Below, piece by piece: positions 44,541 through 57,989 of a stretch of DNA of 64,000 nucleotides (position 1 is the first letter of the stretch; each line of letters opens with the position of its first letter). The notes under the pieces were generated by a model. It searched no databases and had not been told where the DNA came from. It saw only the letters and a program-made list of their open reading frames with translations. The translations under genes were made by a program, and so were the position numbers. Source of the stretch: Rhyzopertha dominica (taxonomy: Eukaryota; Arthropoda; Insecta; Coleoptera; Bostrichidae); the NCBI GenBank assembly GCA_025024175.1, contig QCXZ01000137.1, positions 80,538,680 through 80,602,679 of the forward strand, given 5' to 3'.

Positions 44541-47500
44541 AGTTAACTGTCAGTTGGAATGTAAAAAATAGCATATTTTCTGAATGGAAAATGTGTCAAT
44601 ATCACATTTCAGTCTAACGGTAACATTGCACATATTTCACTAAACAACAAACGTAATTGTGATATTTTAGAAAATATTGGGGTATTGAAGTAGTTCGTAT
44701 GTGAAGTATTGCGAATTTGCAGATTGCATTTAGTGGGTTTCCAGAAAACAGTAACTTGTGTGGTCTTCAAGTGTAGGTTGGAGCCGGGCGATGCGTGGGG
44801 TCGTATATGAGTGCCAACTTTTAACCCCCAAGCTGGTGGCTAGTCATATCGTACCGAGGGTGACATGGTTTTCGTGAACCGCGTGGACAGATTTATTTTG
44901 TTAGTTGTTGTTTTAAGTATTAGGACTGAAGCAACGCAGGCTGGACATTAAAATGATATATGTAAGTAGGCTAAAGTGATTTTTCTGGTACTCTGGAGTG
45001 TTCGGTTTGTGGGAACGAAAAACATTAACGGCTTGTGTTGCTGTTTTGCAATATGTTGGAGGTTTGGTGGGCATCAACAAATAAACTATGTGGAGGGGTG
45101 ATTTTTAGGGACATTAAGGAAATAGGAACACAAGAAAGGGAGTGTGTGGAGAACTGTCTTCACGATTAGTTGACTTGGGTTTCCCAGTAATTGTTACCTG
45201 CCATTTGCGTGTTTTTTTTATACCTGTACTAGTTGTATTTTTTTTAATCTGTTCGGAACCACTTGTTGATTGTGTACAACAGTTATTTGTGCTTTGTGAA
45301 TTTGGATTCCAAGTCGCAGGTATGGTAAACTACCTTTTCTTTATTAAGGTGTGACTGTTATTTGTCTTCAAGTTATTTCGTGTTTATTCTGTTCTTATCG
45401 TCTTAATTTTGTTTTTTTTATTGTACTAAGCCAGCCATTGTGAGATACGGGTATCAATAACTGTAAAAGGGTATATTTTTGACGTAATTTGAGTAGATTG
45501 TATTAAGCTGGATTTTTCGGAGTGTTGTATGAATTTTTGATGTGAGTTCATGAGTTGATGTAAGGGTCTATCACTAATATTTCCCCCTGCAACTTTGTGT
45601 TCCGACGACTTTAAATGGGTCCTTGGGCACAAAGGTCACGCTCTTAGTCGCCTTTATATGGGGCCATTAATCCTGATGCAGGTTCCTACCACACGTTGGC
45701 AAATGATAAGCGAAAGGTGTTATAAAAATGCAGCTTAATTAATTTCTTAGTGTTTAATTTCTCGAACGTTATTTCCTAATTTAATGCCTCACAACTGCTG
45801 ACTTATTTCATTTTCATAATTCGTGTGTTAATAAATATTATGGGTGGATGTGTGTGTTTTATTTTGTCTCATATACGTGTTGCTCTCTCCTCATATTTAC
45901 GCGAGTAATAAAGAACTTTTTGGGGTCTGTACTGGTCCATCATTCTTGTCACACAACTAATACGGTCCTGCTTTGGGTAAATTGACGATCACGTTTCCGT
46001 AATTATATTAGGTATTTTTTTTTGCTAAATTCATTGTTTGTGGCCACATTTTGCTTGTTCTAGGTAATCAGAGTTTATTTACTAATTTTAACGCACGCGG
46101 CTTTTGCGTAGACCCCTTCTATGGATCATTACAGTATACAGGTTTGTAAGACAGTTAAACTGAACCAATAAATATAGTTGAAATATGCATAATTAGGAGT
46201 TATTGTTTGTCTCCAACCTTGGCCAAAATTTTAATGTTCAATTTGTAAGAAAAACTCTTTACAACAAAGTTGTAAAGACTGTGTATTCTGGACCAGATTT
46301 TTTGATAATATTGTTTGTATTTGAACTGAAATTGACAGTCAGTTTTGTAAAAAAATTGATGCAGTTCTTAATTTCTCGGATTTCTCTAGGTCGCAAAGAC
46401 GATAAAATTGACTTTACTCAAATCAATCACTACAAATTAATAATTCCGTTTATAAATAGTGTTTTATAAGCGTTTCACATTACTGGGCCAGTCTTTCAAT
46501 GTAGCATAACTATAGATACTTTTAAATAACGTCCACTACAAATAATTTTGCAGTGGTGGATCCATGCTTGCTGGCAACAGAGACAAATCCAATATTTGGG
46601 TTCCCCTTATTTTGAATCATTTGTAAAAAAAGTCCAACCTCCCGAACTCACATATCCATTATATTTCTTTAAACTGTAGACTGTACGTACATGTCAAATT
46701 TCTGTTCCACTTCTACGATAATTTATAACAAAAAATCGTCATCAATCTATACTACTCTTTACTGTCAACAGTTAGAACTAAACCTATATTTCCAAATCAT
46801 TAATTTATTAACAGAAAAAGATAAAGCTGCTCTACCATTTTCTTTTGTTGGGTTCATTACCAAGTGTTCATAAAGTACTAGCAAACGTTGACAACAACTG
46901 CAACCACACCATAAAGCAATACAGCAGCAACGGTCATTTTCAAGTTGAATCAATTAGTTGCTCTGAATCCTACACCACCCATCTCTAAGCGAGGGCTCAG
47001 GTGACCCCCTCCATGGCAAGATGGCCACCAGTGGATGCAGCACCACCTATGAGGGTTCAATTAATGTCTCAAAACAAACACATACGCATGCATTTAGCAC
47101 CTGCTACGCCAGGAACTAGTAGGCAAGCTGCTCGTTTGATTAAGGATAAACTAGTTGCAACGGGATTGCTTTGCAGCAAGTTCAATATGCACTTGGATAA
47201 TTGCGTTACATTCGAAACCACCTAAACGATTAGTTTGAGCTAAAACGGTGATCTGATCCGAGTTGAAAGGAGGAACTTAATTGGATCGAATCAAAAACAT
47301 AAACTGTATTTCTCTTTTCCTTGTCTCTATTGGTGTAACACTTTTTGACAATTTTGGATAATAAGTGCTTCTAAGTTTGCACAAATTTTGGGATCTTTCA
47401 GTTTTTTCTTCTTTGATAGGCTGAACACTAACTTGATGGAAAATTTACAGTGTGTGTGTCTGCTACTACTTTATAATTTTGACGATAGGTGAGTGAGTAA

Positions 47501-49013
47501 ACTTCGACTAGCAGTAGTTCGTAAACTATAGGTATAAATAGCATGTAATTTAGGAATATATAGCTATAGTATGTCCTATTGAATAAGTGAAAATTCAGGC
47601 TTCTAGCTTTATCTACAAAAACATATGCAATATGTTAAACATTGCAAGACATATATTGCATCCTTACTTTTGTGGCATGCGTCAAGTTTTCACATAAACG
47701 GAAATCCTCAAAGTTGGTACCTTAAAACGCTGCTTTCAACTAGCAGAGCTTATCCCGTTATACCCAAAGGATACGGACACCCTCCCAGGAGTAATCTTCT
47801 CTCAGAACGCACTGGTCGAATAATTATCGTTATCGTTTTTATGGCACGCTCTGCGGGTAGAAGGGCGAATCGAGAACGCCATTTGAATCCCTGCACCATA
47901 GTCAAATTGAGGCAATAGTCATTAGAAATGGGGAGCGCTCCGTGTGTTTGTTTAACCACCGTCGCTAAGAAACAGTTGATTTAGTTAATGAGTTAAAACG
48001 CTGTATTTCCGAAAATGACTGTACTTAATTAAAATAAAGTATAGCAATGGCAAGATAATTGTGTGGCATTTTTATTTCTTCAAAATTACGCCTGCAAAGT
48101 GGCCTCCGAACGTTGAAATCTTGAGGGCACTTAAGGACCTAGGGTAGATTGAGCCGAAACTTAAATTCCGTTGAAAAATTGACAATGTAAATAGTCGACT
48201 GTTTAGCAAGATATTGTTAAATTACCATTGAATATTACTATACTGTGTGTTCTCCTGTTCCATAACTTTTTTGGTCTAAACATAAAATCTGGTTAAATCA
48301 TTCATAGTTTTGTTTGTCTCTACCATCTGAGCGAGATTTTAAGTACTGCAGAAATTGTAAGGTCATTATAAAGTTAGGCTTAGCTTCAAAACAACAACAC
48401 AGTTTAGTTCGCATAAAAAAGTAAGACAATAATGTTGGAGTTGCAATGAACAACGAAAATGGGACTGACAAGGGTAATTTCAACTCATTGCAAAATTACT
48501 ACACAAGTGGTATAAGGTATGCTGCAGAGCATATAGAATTGCAAAAAGTAATGGTAACAATAATGTAACTTTCATTAGAAGTACTATACGGACTGAGGCT
48601 ACCCGGCTTTTATTACATTGATCCTTGGGCCAAATAAACTGGCATACCGGAACTCATTCATAATACTCAAAGTAGACGCAGCTCAAAAGAGCAGATTTTC
48701 ATCCTTTCGGGGATAATCATCGGCAATGTATTAGTAGTTTCTAGGAAGACAATAATTAATTCAGTTAGAAAAGAGTTGTACCTACACTATAGACAAGAAA
48801 CTATTGTTTTCTTGTATATGTGGATGTGTGCCCGAACATGCATGTGTCGTCATCTGTGCAATTGGGTGTGTTCACTAGTTATAAAATATAAACTTTTATA
48901 CATTAAAAAAGAGTACTTAATTAATTAAGTGTGTATCTGTATGAATAAGGCTGCAAAAATTTTTTTTAACCAAGATAAATTGGTTACAACTTCTCAGTGC
49001 GCAACGTGGCAAC
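44541..49013. other. unassigned sequence, no gene recognised
   Basis: Long AT-rich stretch with short GC-richer parts at 44755-44890, 45590-45720 and 47740-47950. Open frames of 60-97 codons (for example 46203-46469, 47001-47225 and 47625-47918 on plus) carry no motif. I found no terminal repeats, transposase or RT signature. It may be mostly host intergenic DNA. Confidence 0.4.
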
Positions 49014-49053
49014 AACGCAGTTTTAAGACACGCTCAGATTGACTAGGACTGGC

Positions 49054-49079
49054 TGTGACGTATCACCCCATGTAAACAA
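49054..49079 (+). repeat. left inverted repeat of the 49-kb element
   Basis: TGTGACGTAT followed by CACCCCATGTAAACAA. 25 of 26 bases match the reverse complement of 49812-49837. Sequence similarity ends at the inner edge. Confidence 0.85.
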
Positions 49080-49168
49080 GATAGCGTTCGCTACTTTCCG
49101 TATTTCGTTTGCGTTATTGGTTATGTTTGAGAGTGTTCTCGTTTGTTTTTTTTATGAATTCAACAATA

Positions 49169-49651
49169 TGTCGTCGGAATGCTTTGTTAAAGCGGCTTCG
49201 AACAATTTGCCGGCTGTAGATATGTTTATAGTCACCGAATTTATCAAGAGCGACCCACGTTTTAATGCTGCCGAAATCAAAGGCGCTAAAGCAGCAGTAT
49301 AAGTAATTAATAAAGCAGCTTAATCTGCAATTTAATACATTATGGATCATTGATATTTTGAACGAAATGCATCTTTTGTCTAGTGCAAGTCGTGAGCAAT
49401 ACGGAGATGCAGCTATAGGTTATTTTCAGGTGAAGCGAGAGGGGCCTATATGTATACTGCAGTCCAAGATATGCCCGGAACACAAAGTTCGTGCAAAAAA
49501 ATATGCAGTTACTCTAAGTCTCAAAACAGTGAAATATAGATTTTGTCTTGGTCATACCCCTTATGGCTGCTTTAAACCATCTCCGTTTGCGTTCGTAGTC
49601 TCCGGGTACACTTACGAATATTTTGTTGAGACTATTGACGGATGTATTTGA
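49169..49651 (+). pseudogene. N-terminal part of a SWIM/YqaJ-type insect protein, broken
   Basis: ATG 49169 opens MSSECFVKAASNNLPAVDMF, then IVTEFIKSDPRFNAAEIKGA, and stops at 49300. In another frame from about 49380, SASREQYGDAAIGYFQVKRE, ICPEHKVRAKKYAVTLSLK and further residues follow to 49651. Together these match the conserved beginning of a large insect protein family (a domain start of the form ECF..A..NLP.ID, then REAYGD.A.GYVQVKR and PEHKVR). In full-length members this is followed by a SWIM zinc finger and a YqaJ-like exonuclease domain. Both of these are missing here: the frame drifts after LSLK into YRFCLGHTPYGCFK. The family is recognised from memory, so the match should be verified. 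The role of the family is not established. Confidence 0.65.
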
Positions 49652-49811
49652 AATTTGAAAACTGGCACAAAGCACCATCTGCTGTTAGCTTCTGGTTTGT
49701 ACATGCTTAACCATTCTCTCCTAGTTGTTAGGAGGAGTCCGTTAAAAGCAAGAAAACAACTCGTTTCACTCGGCACAATCAAAGGCACGTAGGTAACATA
49801 ACCCATATTCT

Positions 49812-49837
49812 TTGTTTACATGGGGTGCTACGTCACA
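49812..49837 (-). repeat. right inverted repeat of the 49-kb element
   Basis: Inverted partner of 49054-49079. The single mismatch is T/G after GACGTA. Confidence 0.85.
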
Positions 49838-49863
49838 CCGTCTCCATCCCGGGACACTGCGTT

Positions 49864-52800
49864 TGTGTGGTCAATTTTTATATTAGAACTTCAGAACGGT
49901 TTTCTTTTTCGAAAACTGGTGCTAGAAAAATTTTGAAATTTTTAGGACGTAACAAGGGTGCTCCAAATATACACATGGCATGATTTCTAAAAAATGTGAA
50001 AACACCCAATTGCAGAAATACTTCTTAATGTTAGGTATCATTGTCAGTTAGAATATCACAAGAAAGTGAGAATATAATTCGGGAGTTAATTTCAAGCTAG
50101 AATGAATGTGAGAAAAATTAATCATTTAAATGAAATTCTTTTTTCTATGAGCTTTTCCAATGGACTCAAACGCTCATTGGGCTATAAGCAATGCAGGTCT
50201 CTGTACTTACAGACCGTACCAAACTACGTTTTAGTTCGCAAAGGCACCGCTAGATGTCGCATTACTGATTTTCACCAAATTGACTGTATTACTTTGCTTT
50301 GTGTTATATGATCAAACGAAACTGTACAAACGATAGATTTTTACGCATACTATGGAAGTACACGTTTCCTTAATGTCATAAATTTTAAGCAATGGTTTAG
50401 TGCTCGAGACAGAAAGAATAAATCTGGCAACGTCGCGCTGGAGAGAACTCCTCCGCCTTTATTGTTATTTCCGTTACAAATAAGACGGAGCTTTGCATTA
50501 ACTGATTGGAAGCGAGTTAAGGGGGCGAGCGGTTTTTGTTTTTTGTGCGTGAATTCTCTTTCAGCGGTAAAAGGATTGGGAATGGGGGAATTTCAGAGAG
50601 CGGTGGCAGGACCGAGGTTTGTTACGTCACGCGGACAGGTTATTAGAGGATGAACGAAATTACGTGCACGGTCTTAGCGGGGCCCTCTCTGATGAGCTTA
50701 GGTTTAGGAATAAGTCCGGCACTGATGATTACGAGTCTGGAAGATCGTTTCATGGGCTGTTCCTTTCTTTTATTGGGTACGTATGCACAAGATGATGGCG
50801 ATAGCCAGTGAACCAAGGAGTCAAAGAATTTTATTGCATATTTAAAACCTAAAGTACTGACTGAGCAGTACTAACACACCATATAATTTATTTTGTGGTA
50901 ATTAGCCAAGATGTTGTTAGCTTTAACATTAAAAAAATCTTGTTGACCGCTGTAAATGTTATGAATATTATGACAGAAACCTTTAGAGTGTGGTGTCTAG
51001 TGTTTCTAACTAGTCAGTAATGGATTTCGCTTTATGAGCCGAGGCTGTATCATCTTGGTTCCAAACATTTCATCTCCTAAACCGCACGGAGGTATTCCAC
51101 AAGGAAATGGAAAATTACAAAATGAAATCATCTCTTTTAAGGTCATCGCAAGCATGCTATAATTTCTATAACTTTATGCAATCGTCCACAATTGCAAATA
51201 ATGTTCTGCAGTGTTCGAGCAGACAGAAACCATAGACTTTTTTTTAACTTTCCAGCAGAAATGAAACATCCATCATTTAAAAATAGTAGATTCTTTTACA
51301 AGTAAAGAAAACTAATGGTTTTCTAGTGAGTGAAAACAGATCAAAGGAGCGCGATGCTTCCTCTAATGACAGTCGGGAATTCGCTGCAAAAATTACCGGA
51401 TATATGGCTGATGAGGAAAATTAGTTGGGTTTGTGGGGTTCTTTCTATTGAAGTATTGTTTCACAAGATAATGGGTGTATGAAGGAAATAGAGGATAGTC
51501 ACCAATTCAATCTAAGTCGATTATTTTTTCGTGCATATCGCGAAATTTATGGTAATTTTAAAAATAATTTTTTTCCTGTTCTCAAAGTAATCTGCGTCAA
51601 GTTTATGTAGACTTGTCGACATTCAAATAAAACATCACATTAGTAAATACGAGTAAATCATGATCATGCTTTCCTGCAAACTGCAAAAGGAATCAATCAA
51701 GTGAAATTGAAGACTCTTACAGGTGAAAACTCTTAAAGCTTCAACACTCTAGTCTGTGTATTCAATGCTACCGTAAAACGAAAACGTGGACATTTCTGCT
51801 TATAAAAAATTGCGGCTGCCATAAAATGAATTCTGTTTGCAATATATCCGCTACAAGTTAATATTTTAATTTAATATTTTTACGTTTTAATATTTACAGT
51901 GAAAACGACTAGCAACGAATCGCGTTTAACTCATAGATTCGCGTGTAGGTTTCTATACTTTATAATTACGGTTGCAAGTACGGTGCAACATCACACAGTT
52001 ACACCGCACTAAGCGCGCCAGAGAACGGTGACGTCAGAAATTCAAACTTTAAACAAAAACAATCTTTTTTTAAGCATTAATTAAGCGCTTTGCGAAAAAT
52101 AAATAAGAGGGGTCTATTTTTTTCATGTAGAGTCATCTTCTGCAATAAAAAAGTGGGCAACAGGCCCATTGTACATTTAACATTTATCCTAATAAATAAA
52201 TGAAAAAAAGGTGTTGCTCACAAGAAATGTCCCAATTTTCTTAATTATTTTGTGTTAAACATATTGTCCATTACTACCAAATACACGAAAAAGTATATTT
52301 TTTGGATATTACCCCACATCTGACATAAATGCCGATGCCTAGTATAGTTTTGTCGCATGTGAGAACCCGGGGTAACCGCGAAGTTGGTTAGACGCTACTT
52401 GATAACACGTTTACAACAAACGGCGGTAACCACGATCAGTAAACGTCGTATCTAATTCCAGTTGCTGCAAACCTCGGCACCAGTTTTAATAGGTCGCCAC
52501 GGTCGAGTAAATCACTCGGAATTTGGGGAGTCGGCCCGATGTTTACTTTTTGTGCAGTCGCATGCAACAATCTCATTCCATAAATTTCGTGGCGTTCCCG
52601 CGGTTAAACAAATTGCCCAGATCATCTTACGATGGCCATAAATTTATCAACCCAAGTCCCGAAGTGTCTCTGTAATTTTATTCCGCGAGAGTGGCTGCGA
52701 CTTCAGTCGAACATTGCGCGCTCGTGCGCTTATAATTATTTTTGCGATTATTTCGGGGCGACTGAGTTTTTGCCGCACATGCAGTTGTTTTGCATGGAAA

Positions 52801-55800
52801 TCATCGTTTAGCTATACTGGTTAACATCTTTCAGAGCATAAACAACACGTTATNTACATACGAAAACTATACAATCAATGAATTAATTCTCTATATTTTA
52901 TTTATAATCAAATTGATAAAATGAATCTAAACAAGGACTAAAAATTAAAAGCAACCTTCAAACCATTAGGACAAGAATAAATTTTTGAATTTACTATAAT
53001 AAAAAAATATCACTCTGAACCATACCGAAATCTCCATCATCTAGAAAGTTTTTTTGTTTAAGTTATCATTTTGTGTAATATTACTAAACAATTTCCTTTG
53101 TCAGCGTTTGAAAAAATTAGGGTTACCTTTACTACCTTGGACTCTATACTGCCAAATAATTTTTTTGTACTTATTAGGATGTAAGTAATATTAATGAATT
53201 TTTGTAAAATGGATCTGATTCGGAAATTTAAATTGCCTATCAGAAAAATGAAATTTAAATTTTAAGGCTCCGTTATGAAAGGAGAAACAAGGGTCATCTT
53301 TAAATACAGATGTTTAGACGCAACTTTTGAATTCTCCATTAACTATATTATTACAGAAATTTGGTGCAGCAATATTTCTATCTTATCATCTTAAACTGAA
53401 AGTGCGAAAATGAGTATGATTGGTTTTAATTTCCTTAGAGTACCGCTTCTATTGACTAATTTTGTGCTTTTGATTACACTGTTAGATAAAAATTATAATA
53501 ATGCTCAAATCTTCCGAGTTTTCAGGGCACGATTGTTTTTTTTAATCACATCATTGTCACACTTCAATACTGGACATATACTGTATCAAATTTACCCTTT
53601 TTAAAGAAGATCAAAGATAAACTTTAAGAGTGTGCATCTTTTTAAACATATTTTGAAACAAAACAGTAATAGCTGATTGCATGTAATTCCATCTACTTCC
53701 TAATTATAAAATGGGTAAAAAGGTATTTCTCGAATGAGACCAAATTTTATTCTGATTCTGTCTTACTACCATATATCCACACCCAATAATGCTATCACAC
53801 GTAATTATAGCACGTAAGATTCCAGAAGTGCTTTATTCCCGATGAGTGTAATAGGTTACAAATTTAGTGCCCTACACACATAACTATAGCCACTGCACTC
53901 AATCTGAAACCCCCAAAACCTGTCGATCGTAATTTTTATAATTTTCCGCAAGCTGAATCCTTTTCTGTTTATCCAAGCAATTCCCGTTTCCGTACTTTGC
54001 CTAGAACGACATCCGGACGTGAACGCTGATGCTTGTTCCAGTGACAAACTGTCCGAGGGGCGGATTGCACTTTCATTTAGTGGCTTCCGTACGGCAGATG
54101 TTTATTTTTATTGTTTCCTTACTGATCGATGCCCATCCGTCATGGTTATGTGCGTTCGTCCCAAACAACCGCAGCAGAATACAATGAATGGAGATAGAAA
54201 GCTAAATTTTTTATTTTATTTAACAAACTTTACGAATTTGTCATGAATAGAACATATAAGGCATGTCATATTCGTTCTCACTCACTTAGCACACAAAAAA
54301 AGAGTGCGATAGATACTAATAGTTATTAATTAATATAGACACTTTTAAGCCTTATTAGGGAGCAAAGAAAAGGAATAACCGTCCAATAATCAGGGACCCT
54401 CTAATAAAATTATTAAAAGCCGTTATTAAAAGAAATATGGTACTACTTTAGTTATTATTTTTATTACCGTTAAATAATTTATTAAATTCGAAATCAATAT
54501 TAAATAATTGTTCATTATCGGATGTTTTAGTTGAATCATTAACAAGAAATTGACCTTGTCTGTGATAAAGGTAGAATATAACGTATTTATTCAAGTTCTT
54601 TTCTATTACCTTGTCACAGTCACAGTAATGTGATATACTTATAACTAAAAACCATTGCTGTTGCAGAATTCATGTATTACATATCTTTTTCTGCAGTTTA
54701 TTCAAGATATGAAGTCTTTTTTATCATACGAAGCATAGACCATAAAAATAACTGTCGATTCTTCCGGCAGTGGTAACAATTTTTCGTCAATATATTTTTT
54801 AAATAACGTGGCGTCCATACTGTCACGATAACATTCCGATTTTGAACTAAAACCCAACTTGTATATTCATTTTCGTTTTTCACAAACCCGTATTTTCATC
54901 CTACTTGTAAGATGGTGTATTATTTACCATCTCCACTATTTCAAGATTTGCAATGTACTAGTTGCTTTTAGTTCTTTAAGCATTCCACAAATACCACAAT
55001 TTTCACTGAAAATTGAAAAAAACACTTTGTAGTTCTCACGCAAGATTCAAAACAAAGCTTAAAAATCCCCAATAAAGCTTTGCATATATACAATAAATAT
55101 GTGATTTTGGGCGCAGATCCCATCTTTTGGTCCAGATTTATCACGACCTTATCCAGTAACTATTGCACTTTATCATCCATTGTGTGCTAAATGAGAGAGG
55201 AAAATTACGATAGGGACGTGTTTAGCGTGGCTTACAATATCTTGGTCAAGGATAAAGTCAAAGCTATATAAGCAGCTTTTCCAATAAATTTTTATAGCAC
55301 TAAGAATATTTTGCACGCTTCATGTTACTGTAGCTGAATCGGCAACGTTTCACACGCACAGAAAAAAAAAGCAAAATCCCTGGAATCACAGCCTTGCCAG
55401 AGAAACAAATTTCCAAAATATCATCATCAATAAAGCAAGGAGGGTCATTTGTAATTAAACTGTAAAATTGAGGAATACTGTATATTTTAAATATAATTTA
55501 CTTATTTAAAGTTTTTACTGATGTCTACGAATGTTGAACCATTACCTAGAGGTCTGGGATGACTCTAGACGATTCTAATTTTGTTAATGGCTAAGCATTT
55601 ACAAGAATTACCTACATTTATACAATTTATCGACAGTTTATCACCAATACTGAATATCCTCGCAACCAAAAATGTTCTACCTATAAATTTTATTGTATTT
55701 CAGACCGAGTTACAGATTTATTTAACGCAAACTTACAAACTAAATGTAATTGAATTACTTGAAAGTTATGTTGAAGAAAACTTCGCACAAATTCTGAAAT

Positions 55801-56447
55801 GTTAACGCCCTAACGCATTCTTTGGTCATTCTGTAAATTAAATTAAAGGTTCTCATTATGCAGTAGGATGGCATTTGGAACCCAAAGTATTTAAAGCATA
55901 GTGAAGCTTTGTTTTAATACCAAACGATGCCTAAAGCATGTATGGTGTCAAAAACAATCTCTAGGACGCAGATTTTTGTGCAAATCAATGGAGCACAGCA
56001 TTCAAGTTAAAACATCACTTACATTATGCAGGCATAGTACAACCTNGGGTTCGTTCATCCATAAGTCACTAACACNCACAAAAAGTCAATTTCGGAAACG
56101 CGAATTGTAAAACGCCCGGTAATTAGTCGCACATCACTCACGCTTTTCACCGCGATACTAAAGCGAAAGCGTCGCCTCAGAAACTACCTCACCCGCCACA
56201 AAAATGGACTGACCCGTTTCTTGCAGTGGGTCGCCAGAGCGCGCGGACAAAAAAACGCACAAAAAGTGCTCACATGAAGGTAAACACATTTAACGCGCAA
56301 TATTTGGTGGAGTATAGTTCTGGATAAATTTTCTGTATACTACATCATTCTATTCGTATTGTATAGGGTTCTAATTGTTCATTATAACTAAAGACCACTT
56401 GCTAGAGAAGTTACATATTTTGTAAAATAAGGATAGGTAAGCTTATG
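49864..56447. other. unassigned sequence, no gene recognised
   Basis: AT-rich with GC-richer islands at 50400-50720, 52360-52800, 53990-54170 and 56120-56280. Open frames (50102-50311, 50462-50653, 53410-53604, 54019-54246, 55581-55805 on plus) are short and without motifs. No repeat ends or RNA genes seen. N at 52854, 56046 and 56076. Confidence 0.4.
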
Positions 56448-56640
56448 TACGGTGATTTTTTGAAAGCAGTATAGGTACCTTAAATTACTTTAAATAGAAG
56501 AGAAATCTAAAAATTTTCAAAAATTATTAAACTGCTATTTTGGACCTTTTCTAACAAAATGTTGTGTTTTCTCTAGACCCTTAAAATAAAAAATACTTGG
56601 AAAAAAATTTGTTATATAGACAACCAAAATAAGTACCTAT
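56448..56640 (+). mobile_element. short deletion derivative of the 11.5-kb DD41D family (MITE-like)
   Basis: Starts TACGGTGATTTTTTGAAA, against TACAGGGTGATTTTTTGAAA at 11470, and follows the same path (ACCTTAAAT.ACTTTAAATA). After about 85 bp it jumps to ATTTTGGACC.TTTTCTAACAAAATG, which corresponds to 11790-11830 in the full copy. About 230 bp of the untranslated part is therefore missing. The right boundary is unclear and no transposase sequence follows. Confidence 0.65.
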
Positions 56641-57989
56641 ATAATATAAGTGAGTAGATAACTATGTCGTGAAAGCCTTAGTTAGTAAAATGACTGTGAA
56701 ATTAGCAGTGAACTGTTTACTGTTATAGTAAACAGAATGGGAAGAGAATTAGTGTAGAGAATTGAGACATGAAGTTCTCAATAGTGGTAACCTTTAACAC
56801 TCAAGTACCTAATGGCAAAATTTATCTCGTTTTCGCTTACCATTACTTAACGTTACATGCCAAACTTTCCCCTCGTATAGTGTTTCCCTCAGCAAATCTA
56901 GTTGTTGAAGGATAATCTACAAGTTGAGAACTTCGAAACAAACAGCGTAAGCCGGGATGTAGCAAATTCTCCAAATAAATTAAATTTCACAAGACCGAGG
57001 CAGTCGGCGATGTTTTCTCATCTCCGTTTACTACTGACATAAAATGGATAATTGTGATGTAGAGACTAAGACGGGTGAATCGTCAGTTTAAACACATTTC
57101 TTCTACTTAAAAGTAGTAAAACACTACAGTGTAAGAACCGCAATAATAAGTATCTTTTACTAAAATGAAATTGAATGGATTGGAACGATTGACAAATGAG
57201 GAGAATTTTATATGTGCACAGACTGTAAAGGCTAAGACTATTAAGAAATGTCAGGTTAGCTTAGCTTGCTCAACCTGAACAAAAATCATTAAAATAATTA
57301 TAATCGATAGTTAACGCAGAATGAGCATGCCATTTAGAATCTTTTGCGAGAACTAGTTAATTAACGTCCTAATTGGCAATGTACTCGTATATAAAGGAAA
57401 CAGTAAAACATTCATTTTTGAAGCACAAATAATGTTATCATATTTGTTACACGAATTAATATTAGGAACAAATGTGAGCAATCATTTTTGTGATGTATGT
57501 GTTGTAAATTTAACAACTTATTGCATCTAAACAGGTTAATGAGATAATTTAATCGCAGTCTCAGCAATCGATAAAGAATGTGTAAACAATGCACATTTAT
57601 GCAAACATATACCACAATAATTCAGTTCATAGCTAATTTTTTGGAAGTTAGGAAGTTATACAACCCTTAAGAACGGGTATGTGTAGACTTTTTTAATTTT
57701 GCAGTGAAACTATATGTAAAATTCTAAATGTTTTAAAACACATCACACAAGATTATAATTTCAAAACCTCAGTCGTTGCGGACATATTTTATTAAAAATC
57801 TGTCAAATACACGGGGCACAGTGGTAAAAAATAACAGTTAGTAGCTTTAGTTGCCAAAGTTATTTTGTAAAGAAGACATACGCGTTCTAACGTTACCAGT
57901 CTTCGAGCAAAAATCTAGAGCAAATGCACTTAATTTAATAGAAAGCTGTGATGTCATTTGCTACAATGGACAGGGGACATCAACAGCAT
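56641..57989. other. unassigned AT-rich sequence
   Basis: No coding motif, repeat end or RNA gene recognised. Confidence 0.5.

Larger units (their letters stand above)
49014..49863 (+). mobile_element. TIR-flanked element carrying a SWIM/YqaJ-family gene piece
   Basis: A 26-bp inverted repeat (TGTGACGTATCACCCCATGT and on to 49079; its partner is 49812-49837, with one mismatch) flanks coding sequence of a nuclease-associated family instead of a transposase. Farther out, AACGCAGT (49014-49021) again meets its inverted copy (49856-49863), so the true ends may lie there. The interior is 730 bp, which is shorter than a full gene of this family, so this looks like an internally deleted member. No obvious target-site duplication could be fixed. 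Confidence 0.6.

Noticed and set aside
49300..49385. intron between the two halves of the SWIM/YqaJ gene piece
   Set aside because: A GT and an AG are present, but no combination keeps the reading frame from KGAKAA into SASREQYGD. Insertion or decay is simpler.
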